DNA of 64,000 bases from contig CAJTGF010000003.1 of assembly GCA_910575585.1 (NCBI GenBank), positions 79,027 to 143,026 on the forward strand, in the 5' to 3' direction. The notes under the pieces were generated by a model that worked only from the letters and a program-made list of their open reading frames with translations, was not told the origin of the DNA and made no database searches. This DNA comes from Clostridiaceae bacterium. Its GTDB lineage: Bacteria > Bacillota > Clostridia > Lachnospirales > Lachnospiraceae. Positions within the stretch are counted from its first letter, which is position 1. Every line of letters begins with the position of its first letter. A program made the position numbers and the translations under genes. This document shows, piece by piece, positions 19,230 through 28,393 of the stretch.

Positions 19230-19576
19230 TATTGGTTAGGGATGGTGAATGAAAAAGATGTGGGTTAATAGAAAACTGGCGGATATTGTGGAGTTTAATC
19301 CACGGGAGGCTATGGTTAAAGGAAAAATAGCAAAGAAAATTTCAATGGATAAGTTACGGCCATTTTGCAGAGATATTGCTGAGTTTGATTTAGAAGTTTA
19401 TTCTGGAGGAACTAAATTTAGGAATGGCGACACTATTATGGCAAGAATCACACCATGCTTAGAAAATGGAAAAACTGCTAAGGTGGATATTTTAGAAAAA
19501 GATGAAGTGGGATTCGGTTCTACAGAGTATATTGTTTTTAGAAAAAAGGAAGGAATTGACGAGGATTTTTTATATT

Positions 19577-19581
19577 ATTTA
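19577..19581. repeat. Target site duplication ATTTA, left copy
   Basis: ATTTA lies directly before the left inverted repeat of the IS element and again at 21291-21295 directly after the right one. Removing one copy plus the element restores the hsdS frame. Confidence 0.85.
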
Positions 19582-21290
19582 CCTGAATCCGTGAAATTGG
19601 TTGTTTTATGAAGCCAATCCTAAATCTGATTGGCTTACTCTTGATAAATTGTCCTTCAAAGACAGTATTTTAATGAATGATGATTGATTTTGGCTCTAAA
19701 TGACAGTTAGGAATACTGGAAAACCTTAAAAAATGGCATACTTTCCCCTTGGTTTTTCATATGGTTACCTGGTAGGACGATTTTACAATTGGAAATCTGC
19801 GAAAGCTGTATATACCTCCGCAAAAGCATGCCGCCATATATTACTTCGGCCAAGACCTATCAACAACTGACGGGCATGCTCTGTAACGTGGCTTGCCATC
19901 ATGATCATGTTTCCGATTACCGTGCGCAGCCTCCTGCGTCTGACTTTATGTTTTGTCTTGGTTCCCCTCCTGCCGATGCTTTCCTGTCCGATCATTCGCA
20001 GGATGTTATAGGCCAGGATTGTCAGTTCCAGTACCAGTTCGTTGGTCTCAAATTTGCCGGATGGCAGCCGCTCCATATCCATATCCGTCTTGATCTCGCT
20101 GTGGAACTGTTCACATTCGCCGTGGGCATGATACAGGCCTATGACTTCGCGGTCCGTCATCCCAAGGTTTGTCCACCAGGTATTGACCTCTGTGTCGCCT
20201 TCCAAAAGGAATTGCCCATATTTATCAATGGTACGGTTTATGATCTCATAACCGGTACGCAGGGTGATGTTTTTTTCCTCACCATCCTCTGATTTATACG
20301 AAACTGGTTTCCAGTCGCTTCCAATATAAACGGTCTTTCCATCCCGGGGAGTTTCCACATCCTTACTGTGTTCCCGAGCCATCTTCAGCCAGTCCTCTTT
20401 GCTTTCCTTGCGGAGGTTGCGCTTTATGATGAAATGACAGCCCGCTTCCACCAGGATGCCGATATTCTCTGCGGCATCGTTTCCTGAATCCAGGCGGACC
20501 AGAAGCGGCTCATCCGTAATCTCCCTGCACATACGGATGGTTTCCCGTAAAAATTCAGGGGTATGCTTCTGGCAGTGCTGTTTTCCTTCCCGGAGCTCAC
20601 AGTTGACCAGATAACCTTCCGTTCCAATATATGCCATGATCGGCGCGTAGCCGTCATATCCTTTATAAGTTCTGGAGACACCCTGCTTTTTCGTCTTGGA
20701 ATTATCAAAGGGCGTAACATCAATATCCACTGGCACATAACCATTTGGAAGTTTTCCCGGTACAATGCCATTTTCCCTTAGCATCCGGATGTTTTCTGCA
20801 AGGATATAAGAACGCATGGAGGAGCCAATGTCATCCATCCGCTGGCGCAGGGTTTCCTCAGAAGGGATGCTTCTGACAATTCCAAGTGCGTATTTGTAAA
20901 AATCCGGGTCGTCATCAAACTCATGGACGGACTCATAAGCAGGTTTTCCCATCGTGATGAGCCCGATATAAGTGAGCAGGATATCGCCGTTCTTGATTTG
21001 GTGCTGTGAACGGTTAGGGGTTACATCCATACGGTTGCAGCGCTTTACAAAGTCACATTTGCCGAGAATAGCACCGACAACTGCAAGGCCACTGGCTGGG
21101 ATGATCCGCTCATTGGTAAACTCAATTTTTATCTTTTTCATGATGACTGCCTCCATAGTTTTCTTATGGAGTATTGTATCAGAAAACATCACCAAATGGG
21201 TGATATTATTTCATCTTAAAAAAATATCGGAAGGCCGCATAAACAGAGCGATTATAGCATGGAATAATAATTAAGCTTCACGGATTAAGG
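19582..21290 (-). mobile_element. IS1380-family insertion sequence, 1709 bp
   Basis: The ends are the imperfect inverted repeats CCTGAATCCGTGAA (19582-19595) and, read on the minus strand, CCTTAATCCGTGAA (21290-21277), 13 of 14 matching. The element is flanked by ATTTA on both sides and carries one transposase gene on the minus strand. Length, CC ends and duplication size fit IS1380. Apparently complete, so it may still be mobile. Confidence 0.9.
19783..21141 (-). CDS. IS1380-family DDE transposase
   Basis: The 452-residue protein is full length for the family. It shows the first catalytic Asp region (PVDIDVTPFDNSKTKKQG), the second (LLVRLDSGNDAAENI), and the C-terminal segment YHAHGECEQFHSEIKTDMDM with the catalytic Glu, followed by ERLPSGKFETNE. 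I start at ATG 21141 (MKKIKIEFTNERI), which has GGAGG upstream on the minus strand; an in-frame start 18 codons earlier lacks one. No frameshift or stop is visible. It is transcribed against hsdS. Confidence 0.95.
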   Translation of the reverse strand: MKKIKIEFTNERIIPASGLAVVGAILGKCDFVKRCNRMDVTPNRSQHQIKNGDILLTYIGLITMGKPAYESVHEFDDDPDFYKYALGIVRSIPSEETLRQRMDDIGSSMRSYILAENIRMLRENGIVPGKLPNGYVPVDIDVTPFDNSKTKKQGVSRTYKGYDGYAPIMAYIGTEGYLVNCELREGKQHCQKHTPEFLRETIRMCREITDEPLLVRLDSGNDAAENIGILVEAGCHFIIKRNLRKESKEDWLKMAREHSKDVETPRDGKTVYIGSDWKPVSYKSEDGEEKNITLRTGYEIINRTIDKYGQFLLEGDTEVNTWWTNLGMTDREVIGLYHAHGECEQFHSEIKTDMDMERLPSGKFETNELVLELTILAYNILRMIGQESIGRRGTKTKHKVRRRRLRTVIGNMIMMASHVTEHARQLLIGLGRSNIWRHAFAEVYTAFADFQL

Positions 21291-21295
21291 ATTTA
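21291..21295. repeat. Target site duplication ATTTA, right copy
   Basis: Second copy of the 5-bp duplication that brackets the IS element in hsdS. It matches 19577-19581. Confidence 0.85.
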
Positions 21296-22327
21296 GTTTG
21301 TAGTCCCATTGTCAGAGAAGCGGCTATTAAATCAATGGTTGGTTCATCAGGGCGCCAAAGAGTACAGATGGATGTTGTGCAGAATTTGGTAGTTAAGGTT
21401 CCGGTTTTAGAAGAACAACAGAAAATTGCGGGGATTTTGAAGGTTTGCGATGATAAGATTGCTCTAAATAATAAGGAAAATGATAATTTACAACAGCAAG
21501 CACAATTGCTGTATGAAAATTTTATAACAACTATTGATGAAACGCCTATTGCTATCTCTAAAGTAATAGATGTTCGTGACGGAACGCATGATTCGCCTAA
21601 ACCGTTTGAAGCAGGATATCCATTAGTAACATCAAAGCACTTGCTTCCTTTTGGTGTAGATGTCATTTCTCCAAACAAAATTAGCGAGTTTGACTATAAT
21701 AAAATTAATAAACGCAGTAAAGTTGATACAAACGATATCCTTCTTAGTATGATAGGAACTGTTGGTTTGGTTTCGCTAATTATTGAAGATGAAATAAATT
21801 TTGCAATAAAAAATGTGGGTTTATTTAAAACATCAAAATGTCCGCAATATGCATATTACTTGCTTTGCTATTTAAAAAGTAAAGAAACGGCTCAACATAT
21901 TGAAAAATGCTTAGCGGGCAGTACACAAAAATATATTAGTTTAACCGAACTCAGAAAGATGCCAATAATTATTCCAGATGTTGTAGATATCAATAAATTC
22001 AATAATTTGGTCACACCTTTGTTTAGACTAATAATTGAAAACGTTAAAGCAAACAAAGTCTTAACTGCTATTAGGGACAGGTTGCTACCCAAATTCATGT
22101 CCGGCAAACTGGATGTGTCCGGCCTCGACCTCTAAGGCGCTAAATTATCATTTAGACTCTCCCCCCCAGAGTTGTATTTGACAAAATTTAAAAGATATCA
22201 GATTGTAAATGCAAGTAGAATACTACAATATATCACTACAAAGATTTAAAACGACAGAATGAAAGGATACAGCAACTATGCTGTAACGATACTGTTTGGC
22301 CAAAAGGAGCAGAAAGGATACGATAAT

Positions 22328-25282
22328 ATGACCATATGTGAGAATACTCTGGAACAAGTGATTATTTCGGAGCTTCAGAAAAAGGGATATAAAAGACTAT
22401 ACGGCCCGGATATTAACAGAGATTATCATGAAGTCATTTTAAAAGATTGCTTTGAGGAAGCTATTTACGGTATTAATCCGGGTGTCAATGAAAAGATCAT
22501 TTTAGAGACTTACAGAGTCATAAGAGACTTTGGGCTACTAAAATTAGAAGACATGAATGTGGCTTTTCATAAGTATCTGGTTGAAGGTGTGCCAGTCAAT
22601 TATCGTATCAATGGAGAACTACATACGTATACAGTAAAATTGATTGATTTCGCAAATCCGGAAAGAAATCAATTTTATGTTGTTGATCAATATACAGTGA
22701 TCGAATATAAAAATAAGAGACCTGACATTCTGGTATTTGTGAATGGGATCCCGTTAGTACTGTTTGAACTGAAAAATATCACTAATGAAGATACCACCAT
22801 CGAACATGCATATAAACAGGTTAAAAATTATCAACTGGATATTCCGTCTTTGTTTTACTACAATGCTTTTAATGTGATCAGCGACGGCCTTGATACCCGT
22901 ATGGGAACTATCACATCTGATTTTACCCGGTATATGGTGTGGAAATCCGAAAATGGAGAAAAGCCGGAAGAGGGAGCGCTTAATTATTTTTCGGTTCTTT
23001 TAAATGGGGTATTTCCCAAAGCAAGGCTTTTAGATCTGATACGAAATTTTATTGTTTTTCAGACCAGCAAAGGAAAGACGATAAAAATTATTGCCGGATA
23101 CCACCAGTATTTTGCGGTTCGAAAAGCGGTGGAGCGTACAAGATATGCTTTGGAAGGACACAGCAGAAAAGTTGGGGTAGTATGGCATACTCAGGGCAGC
23201 GGGAAGAGTCTGTCCATGGTGTTCTATACGGGTTGTATTGTCAGCGATCCGGAATTTAACAATCCTACCATGGTAGTGTTGACAGACAGAAATGATCTGG
23301 ATAACCAGCTTTTTGGTTCGTTTGCATCCTGCTCCAGGTTGTTGCTGCGGCAGACGCCAAGGCAGGCCAAAAGCCGGGAACATTTGAAAGAACTGCTAAA
23401 GGTAAAGGCCGGCGGTATTATTTTTACTACCATTCAGAAATTTGAGGAAAGCAGTGAAAGATTGAGTGAGCGGAGTAATATTATAGTTATGGCAGATGAA
23501 GCGCACCGGTCTCAATATGGTCTGGAAGGAAAACTGGACAGAAATACCGGTCAGTGGAAATATGGTATGGCAAAGTACATGAGGGATTCGCTGCCCAACG
23601 CTGCGTTTATCGGATTTACCGGAACACCCATTGATCTTGATGACCGATCAACGGTAGAGGTTTTTGGAGAATATATTGATATTTATGATATGACCCAGGC
23701 GGTGGCGGATAAGGCAACTGTACCGATCTACTATGAAAACCGGACTGCGAAAATAAAATTGAATGAAAAACTACTGAAAGAGATTGATGGGGAATATGAT
23801 AAATTGGCAGGAAAAGCATCAGAGATTGCGATTGAAAGATCAAAGTCAGATTTGTCTACCATTGAAGCAATTATCGGTTCCAGGGAAAGGCTGACGCTTT
23901 TGGCAGATGATATGATCGCCCATTATGAGGATCGGCAGTATGTACTTACTGGAAAGGCAATGATCGTATGTATGAGTCGGCGCATCGCGGTTAACCTTTA
24001 TCAAATTATTTTGGAAAAGCGGCCGGATTGGAAACAGAAAGTGAAAGTGGTTTTGACATCCAACAATCAGGATGATGAAAGTTGGCATAATCTGATGCAG
24101 GCGATCACCCGTGTCAACCGCGTGTATAAAGATAAAGAAGCGGGACTGATCGTTGACTACATCGGTATGGCGGCAGAGTTAAAGAGCGCGTTAAGTCAGT
24201 ATACTAAGCGAGACCAAGATAAAATCCCGGATTTGGGACAGGCATTATGTATCGTATTAGAGAAGCTAGAAATTATGCGGGATATGTTCTATGGATTTGA
24301 TTATTCTGACTTTTTTGGACAGAGTGATTTTGAGCGTCTTGCTGTGATAGGAAATGGTGTTGATTTTGCTCTCGGCATGGAAGAGGATGAACAAAAAAGC
24401 TTTATCCGGGAAGCCACGGCTCTTAGCCAGGCGGAAACATTGTGCCGAAGTATGCTTGATACCAGAATAAAGCAGGAGATTGCTTTTTTTAAGGCTGTAA
24501 AAGCCGGGATCTGTAAGACTGCCGGGCGGATGGGGATTACAACAAATGAAATAAATGCAAAAATTCTGAAAATGCTGGAACAGGCGATCCAGCAGGATGG
24601 CGTTTACAATATCTTTGCGGAGGCAGGGAAAAAGAATCCAGAGATTTCAATCTTATCGGAGGATTACATGGAAAAGATCCGCAGGATGAAGCACAAAAAT
24701 ATTGCTGCCCAGATGCTGCGGAAACTTTTGGAGGATAATATTCGAGTATTTGCAAGGACTGGGGTTGTGAAGTCACAGCTTTTTTCGGAGAAGATGCAGA
24801 GCGTATTAAAGATGTACAATAACCGATTGATCACCAGCGCGGAGGTGATTGAGGAATTATTGGATCTGTCAAAAGAAATGACGGAGGCTTATAAGGCCGG
24901 GGATGAAAAAGGGCTGTCTACAGAAGAATTGGCTTTTTATGATGCGCTGGCGGCAGATCCCCAAGTCCTTAGAAAGATGAAGGATAAAGTTTTGGTAGAA
25001 ATGGCACAGGAACTGACGGAATTGATCCGCAGAAACAGGACGGTTGACTGGGATAAAAAGGAGTCTGCCCGCGCGTATATGAGAACACAGGTTAAGTATT
25101 TATTAAGAAAGTATAAGTACCCGCCGGAGAAAGCCAGAGGCGCAGTTGATATTGTGATCAAACAGGCAGAACTTATGAGCGGCAACATAGAGCCAAGAGC
25201 CACAGTTTATGAGCTTATGCCGAAAACGGGACTTTTTAAGGTGGCGGAGAGATCCGTACCATATGGCGGGAAAACTAAATGA
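22328..25282 (+). CDS. hsdR: Type I restriction subunit HsdR with an internal deletion in the motor domain
   Basis: HsdR is the DNA-translocating and cleaving subunit. The 984 residues include the nuclease core (YKNKRPDILVFVNGIPLVLFELKN), Walker A (VVWHTQGSGKSLSM), the DEAH-type box (VMADEAHRSQYG), GFTGTP, and motif VI-like NLMQAITRVNRVYKDKEAG. Between TSNNQDDESWH and NLMQAITRVNR, near 24088, HsdR proteins normally carry about 55-60 residues, including motif V (WLTGFD). These are missing without a frame change. The enzyme is probably unable to translocate or cut. I chose ATG 22328 for its fit to the family start; an upstream in-frame ATG at 22259 adds non-conserved residues. Confidence 0.88.
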   Translation: MTICENTLEQVIISELQKKGYKRLYGPDINRDYHEVILKDCFEEAIYGINPGVNEKIILETYRVIRDFGLLKLEDMNVAFHKYLVEGVPVNYRINGELHTYTVKLIDFANPERNQFYVVDQYTVIEYKNKRPDILVFVNGIPLVLFELKNITNEDTTIEHAYKQVKNYQLDIPSLFYYNAFNVISDGLDTRMGTITSDFTRYMVWKSENGEKPEEGALNYFSVLLNGVFPKARLLDLIRNFIVFQTSKGKTIKIIAGYHQYFAVRKAVERTRYALEGHSRKVGVVWHTQGSGKSLSMVFYTGCIVSDPEFNNPTMVVLTDRNDLDNQLFGSFASCSRLLLRQTPRQAKSREHLKELLKVKAGGIIFTTIQKFEESSERLSERSNIIVMADEAHRSQYGLEGKLDRNTGQWKYGMAKYMRDSLPNAAFIGFTGTPIDLDDRSTVEVFGEYIDIYDMTQAVADKATVPIYYENRTAKIKLNEKLLKEIDGEYDKLAGKASEIAIERSKSDLSTIEAIIGSRERLTLLADDMIAHYEDRQYVLTGKAMIVCMSRRIAVNLYQIILEKRPDWKQKVKVVLTSNNQDDESWHNLMQAITRVNRVYKDKEAGLIVDYIGMAAELKSALSQYTKRDQDKIPDLGQALCIVLEKLEIMRDMFYGFDYSDFFGQSDFERLAVIGNGVDFALGMEEDEQKSFIREATALSQAETLCRSMLDTRIKQEIAFFKAVKAGICKTAGRMGITTNEINAKILKMLEQAIQQDGVYNIFAEAGKKNPEISILSEDYMEKIRRMKHKNIAAQMLRKLLEDNIRVFARTGVVKSQLFSEKMQSVLKMYNNRLITSAEVIEELLDLSKEMTEAYKAGDEKGLSTEELAFYDALAADPQVLRKMKDKVLVEMAQELTELIRRNRTVDWDKKESARAYMRTQVKYLLRKYKYPPEKARGAVDIVIKQAELMSGNIEPRATVYELMPKTGLFKVAERSVPYGGKTK

Positions 25283-25379
25283 TGAAAATAGTGGTATGGC
25301 AAAACAGCCGGAAACTGTGCAGCGGGAATAGAGGTACAATCGTGTCAGCAGTTCCATTTTAGAAAAGGAGATTATTTTT

Positions 25380-25850
25380 ATGAGTCTGACCTATCAAACA
25401 GCATCCATAGAGGATCTGGAACTTTTGACTGCCACCAGGATACAGGTGCTGAGGGCAGCCAACGGATTGGGGGAGAAGGAGGATCTGTCTTTTGTAGAGC
25501 ATAAGTCCAAGGAATACTACGAGCACGCATTGGCTGACAAAAGCCACAAAGCATATTTGGTGTTTGACGGCGCAGTGTTTGCAGGGGCAGGAGGGATCAG
25601 CTACTACAGGGTCATGCCGACAGTCCACAACCCGACAGGTTGGAAGGCTTACATCATGAATATGTACACGGCTCCGGAATATCGGAGGCAGGGGATCGCC
25701 ACAAGGATCCTGGATCTGTTGGTTGAGGACGCAAAAGCCAGAGGAATCCATCATATTTCCCTGGAGGCCACGGAGATGGGAAGATTTCTCTATGAACATT
25801 ATGGGTTTGTGCGCATGGAGTCGGAGATGGAACTTCCGGTCAATGTGTGA
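25380..25850 (+). CDS. GNAT family N-acetyltransferase
   Basis: The 156-residue protein has the GNAT fold: an N-terminal beta strand and helix, then the acetyl-CoA binding motif A (MNMYTAPEYRRQGIATRILD, with the Q/RxxGxG/A pattern), and a C-terminal ALxxYEHYGF-like segment (FLYEHYGFVRMESEMEL). GNATs move an acetyl group from acetyl-CoA to an amine; the substrate is not evident. AGAAAAGGAG precedes the ATG. The gene is followed closely by a Cdd1-like gene, possibly in one transcript. Confidence 0.88.
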   Translation: MSLTYQTASIEDLELLTATRIQVLRAANGLGEKEDLSFVEHKSKEYYEHALADKSHKAYLVFDGAVFAGAGGISYYRVMPTVHNPTGWKAYIMNMYTAPEYRRQGIATRILDLLVEDAKARGIHHISLEATEMGRFLYEHYGFVRMESEMELPVNV

Positions 25851-25919
25851 TGGAGTGCTTAAAATTATTTTGGGAATCTGTTTCCAAAGAGGGAATAAAG
25901 AAGTCAAAGGAGACAAAAG

Positions 25920-26327
25920 ATGAGAATGATCGAGAATACAGACACATCCTTGTTTGCCCCCCGCGGCATCAATGGTCCGGCATGCTGCCAATCCGGCAGC
26001 TCCAAAAAGAAGTGTCCAGGCGAAACCAGTAACAAAATGGGTACGGATCTGAAACAGATCCCGGGCGTAGGGGCCAATATGGCACAGCATCTGAACAATA
26101 TCGGTATCCTGTGGGTGGAGGATCTGGTGGGAAAGGACCCGGAAGAGCTGTATCAGAAAAATTGTCTGAAAAAGGGGTATCAGGATGACAAATGCGTCCT
26201 GTACGTGTTCCGCTGTGCCGTGTATTTCGCGGAGCATAAAGAGCGTGAGGCGGAAAAATTAAAGTGGTGGTATTGGAAAGATAAGGAATATCCGGAGAAG
26301 AAGGAGGGGGAAGACACAGAATGGTAA
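25920..26327 (+). CDS. Cdd1-like helix-hairpin-helix protein
   Basis: The 135-residue protein has a helix-hairpin-helix near its middle (DLKQIPGVGANMAQHLNNIG) followed by EDLVGKDPEELYQKNC and a C-terminal CVLYVFRCAVYFAE segment, the layout of the 'pathogenicity locus' family (Cdd1). Its function is unknown; the hairpin suggests non-specific DNA contact. The N-terminal 35 residues with two vicinal cysteines (ACCQSG) are not part of the core and could belong to a longer-than-needed start, though GGAGACAAAAG sits before this ATG. The stop overlaps the next gene by 7 bp. Confidence 0.8.
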   Translation: MRMIENTDTSLFAPRGINGPACCQSGSSKKKCPGETSNKMGTDLKQIPGVGANMAQHLNNIGILWVEDLVGKDPEELYQKNCLKKGYQDDKCVLYVFRCAVYFAEHKEREAEKLKWWYWKDKEYPEKKEGEDTEW

Positions 26328-26605
26328 AAGTAGCTGTTTTAACGCTTAAACTGTATGCGCCTTGGGTCCATTCTCTGAAAGAGAAGCGGATGGAGGTAAA
26401 AAGTCTTGTGGCAAAGATACAAAATAAGTTTCATGTGTCTGTTGCGGAGGCAGGGGACCAGGATGTGCATCAATCCATTGTCATTGGTGTGGCTACCATA
26501 GTGGCTCACAGCGCCCAGGGGGACAGCGTTATGGATGAGATCACCAGGTTTGTGGAACTTAGTACAGAGGCGGAGATCGTGGATGAGGAGCGGGAGATCC
26601 GTTAA
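26321..26605 (+). CDS. DUF503 family protein
   Basis: This 94-residue protein matches DUF503 (YlxP-type), a small ferredoxin-like fold: LYAPWVHSLKEKRMEVKSLV, then NKFHVSVAEAGDQDVHQSIV, and a C-terminal VDEERE. Family members are often found next to translation or ribosome-assembly genes and may be RbfA-like. Here it overlaps the Cdd1-like gene and is followed by an unrelated GNAT gene. Complete; ribosome site GGAGGGGGA upstream inside the previous gene. Confidence 0.88.
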   Translation: MVKVAVLTLKLYAPWVHSLKEKRMEVKSLVAKIQNKFHVSVAEAGDQDVHQSIVIGVATIVAHSAQGDSVMDEITRFVELSTEAEIVDEEREIR

Positions 26606-26666
26606 AAGCGGCGGATGGGACGGGGGAACTATGGGAACTCGTTAAGGAGAGAGGAGGGGATGTTTT

Positions 26667-27122
26667 ATGGATTACACGATTGTCCGGCTGACAGACAGGC
26701 CGGATATGGCAGAGACGGCGGCAAGGTGGTTTCATGAGAAGTGGGGGATCCCCCTGAAAGCGTACAGAGACAGCATGGAGGAGTGCCTGACAGGAAAGGG
26801 GCCTGTGCCTCAATGGTATATGGCTTTGGATGGCCAGCGTGTGATCGGCGGCATGGGAGTGATCGAGAACGATTTTCATGACAGGAAGGATCTTGCCCCA
26901 AATGTCTGTGCCGTTTACACGGAGAAGGAGTGGCGGCGCAGGGGAGTGGCTGGAGCTCTTTTGGATCATGTGTGCAAGGATATGGCGGCTCAGGGGATTG
27001 GGACGCTGTATCTGGTAACGGACCATACGTCATTTTATGAGCGGTATGGGTGGGAATTTCTCTGTATGGTCCAGGGGGACGGGGAAGAGGAGATGGCCAG
27101 GATGTATGTTCATCGCCAGTAG
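26667..27122 (+). CDS. GNAT family N-acetyltransferase
   Basis: The 151 residues show a GNAT core: MDYTIVRLTDRPDMAETAAR at the start, the motif A segment VYTEKEWRRRGVAGALLDHV with the R-R-x-G-x-A pyrophosphate loop, and a C-terminal TDHTSFYERYGWEFLCM strand-helix. The substrate is unknown. GAGGGGATGTTTT precedes the ATG. It stands on its own between DUF503 and a PNPOx-fold gene. Confidence 0.88.
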   Translation: MDYTIVRLTDRPDMAETAARWFHEKWGIPLKAYRDSMEECLTGKGPVPQWYMALDGQRVIGGMGVIENDFHDRKDLAPNVCAVYTEKEWRRRGVAGALLDHVCKDMAAQGIGTLYLVTDHTSFYERYGWEFLCMVQGDGEEEMARMYVHRQ

Positions 27123-27282
27123 GATGGAAGCGCAAAGGATGGCAATGAAGAATTTCTTGAATTTATATTCCGCCAGATATATAATAAATTACGCAACCTG
27201 TTGACTGCTCCATGGGAAAACACCAAAGAACAGGGCAGCCAACACCACAAATGACAGCAGGCATTAGGCAAAGGAGGAAGCT

Positions 27283-27753
27283 GTGAGAAGAAAAGACAGA
27301 GAGATCACGGATTTTAATGAGATGATCGAGATCATCAAAAAATGTGACGTGTGCAGGATCGCGCTGAACGATGAAGCGTTTCCCTACATAGTCCCCCTTA
27401 ATTTCGGGCTGGACGTACAGGGGGAGCAGGTTTTTCTTTATTTCCACGCAGCCATGGAGGGAAAGAAACTGGACCTGATCGCAAAAGATAACCGGGCCGC
27501 ATTTGAGATGGACTGTGACCACAAGCTTATTTTCCGTCAGGAGCGGATGGACTGCACCATGGGATATGCCAGCGTGATGGGACGAGGGACCATAGAGACG
27601 GTGAGGGATGAAGATAAGTATGAAGCCTTAAAGATTCTGATGAGACAATATCACGGCGAAGAATTTAATTTTAATACGGACATGATAAAGGTTACCAAGG
27701 TTCTGAAGATGACGGTTACCGATATGACGGGGAAGCGGAGAGACAATACGTGA
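27283..27753 (+). CDS. Pyridoxamine 5'-phosphate oxidase-like flavin-binding protein (NimA-like)
   Basis: The 156-residue protein has the split-barrel FMN-binding fold: MIEIIKKCDVCRIALNDEAF, then YIVPLNFGLDVQGEQVFLYF, AAMEGKKLDLIAKDNRAAFE and a C-terminal VTKVLKMTVTDMTGK. This arrangement is shared by NimA/nitroimidazole-resistance-like proteins, several of which reduce nitro groups or bind heme or F420. The sequence alone does not decide the substrate. It starts at GTG 27283 behind AAAGGAGGAAGC, an excellent site. Confidence 0.85.
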   Translation: MRRKDREITDFNEMIEIIKKCDVCRIALNDEAFPYIVPLNFGLDVQGEQVFLYFHAAMEGKKLDLIAKDNRAAFEMDCDHKLIFRQERMDCTMGYASVMGRGTIETVRDEDKYEALKILMRQYHGEEFNFNTDMIKVTKVLKMTVTDMTGKRRDNT

Positions 27754-27790
27754 TAGAGCGTGTTTGAAACATTTGTCGGGAGGCATTACA

Positions 27791-28393
27791 ATGCTGTTTC
27801 AGATAACCGGGATCGCCGCTTTGCTTATTTTCTATGGATGTTACTTTATGAAAATGTTTCTCCAGCGCCGAAAGGGAATAGTGACGGATCAGATGGGCAA
27901 GGGAAAAGACGGACGTGCCAAATATATTGAGATAACGATGAAGATAATTGCCTGTCTGGTCCCTGTTGCGGAAATTGTGTCCATTTTCCTAAACAGCGAT
28001 CCATTTCCGGTACGGGTCAGGATCGGAGGCGCCCTAACGACCCTAGCCGGCGTTGTGGTGTTTGCGGTCTCCGTGGCCGAGATGGGGGATAACTGGAGAG
28101 CGGGAGTGGCAGGCAGGGATAAAACAGAGCTTGTGATAACAGGTATCTACGCCGTCAGCCGCAACCCTGCGTTTTTAGGCTTTGATCTGGTGTATATGGG
28201 GATTGTGCTGATGTTTTTTAACTGGCCGCTGTTTATGCTCTCCTGTTTTGCAATGCTCATGTTCCATCTGCAGATCATCTATGTGGAGGAGAGATTTCTT
28301 ATGGAAACGTTTGGCGACGAATATAGGCATTACCGCAAAAGGGTCTGCCGGTATTTGGGAAGGACACAGAGAAGGAGGATGAGATGGAGATAA
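27791..28393 (+). CDS. Isoprenylcysteine carboxyl methyltransferase-family membrane protein
   Basis: About 200 residues with four to five membrane segments and the C-terminal ICMT-like motif: GIYAVSRNPAFLGFDLVYMG, then HLQIIYVEERFLMETFGDEY-RHY-RKRVCRYL. The RNP and EE...F/Y residues form the SAM and lipid site in the family. The bacterial members are methyltransferases of unknown substrate. I use ATG 27791 with GGGAGGC upstream. The 3' end overlaps the ACT-domain gene by 10 bp. Confidence 0.82.
   Translation: MLFQITGIAALLIFYGCYFMKMFLQRRKGIVTDQMGKGKDGRAKYIEITMKIIACLVPVAEIVSIFLNSDPFPVRVRIGGALTTLAGVVVFAVSVAEMGDNWRAGVAGRDKTELVITGIYAVSRNPAFLGFDLVYMGIVLMFFNWPLFMLSCFAMLMFHLQIIYVEERFLMETFGDEYRHYRKRVCRYLGRTQRRRMRWR

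Larger units (their letters stand above)
19249..22135 (+). pseudogene. hsdS: HsdS specificity subunit gene interrupted by an IS1380-family element
   Basis: HsdS holds two target recognition domains that choose the DNA site for HsdM and HsdR. The 5' part (19249-19581) ends DEDFLYYL. The 3' part resumes at 21296 with VCSPIVREAAIKSMVGSSGR and ends at 22135 (MSGKLDVSGLDL). Removing the insertion and one copy of the 5-bp duplication ATTTA rejoins the two halves in the same frame, giving 390 residues with both recognition domains and both conserved helices (EEQQKIAGILKVCDDKI and the C-terminal one). The gene was therefore intact until the insertion. As it stands no full specificity subunit can be made. 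Confidence 0.9.
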
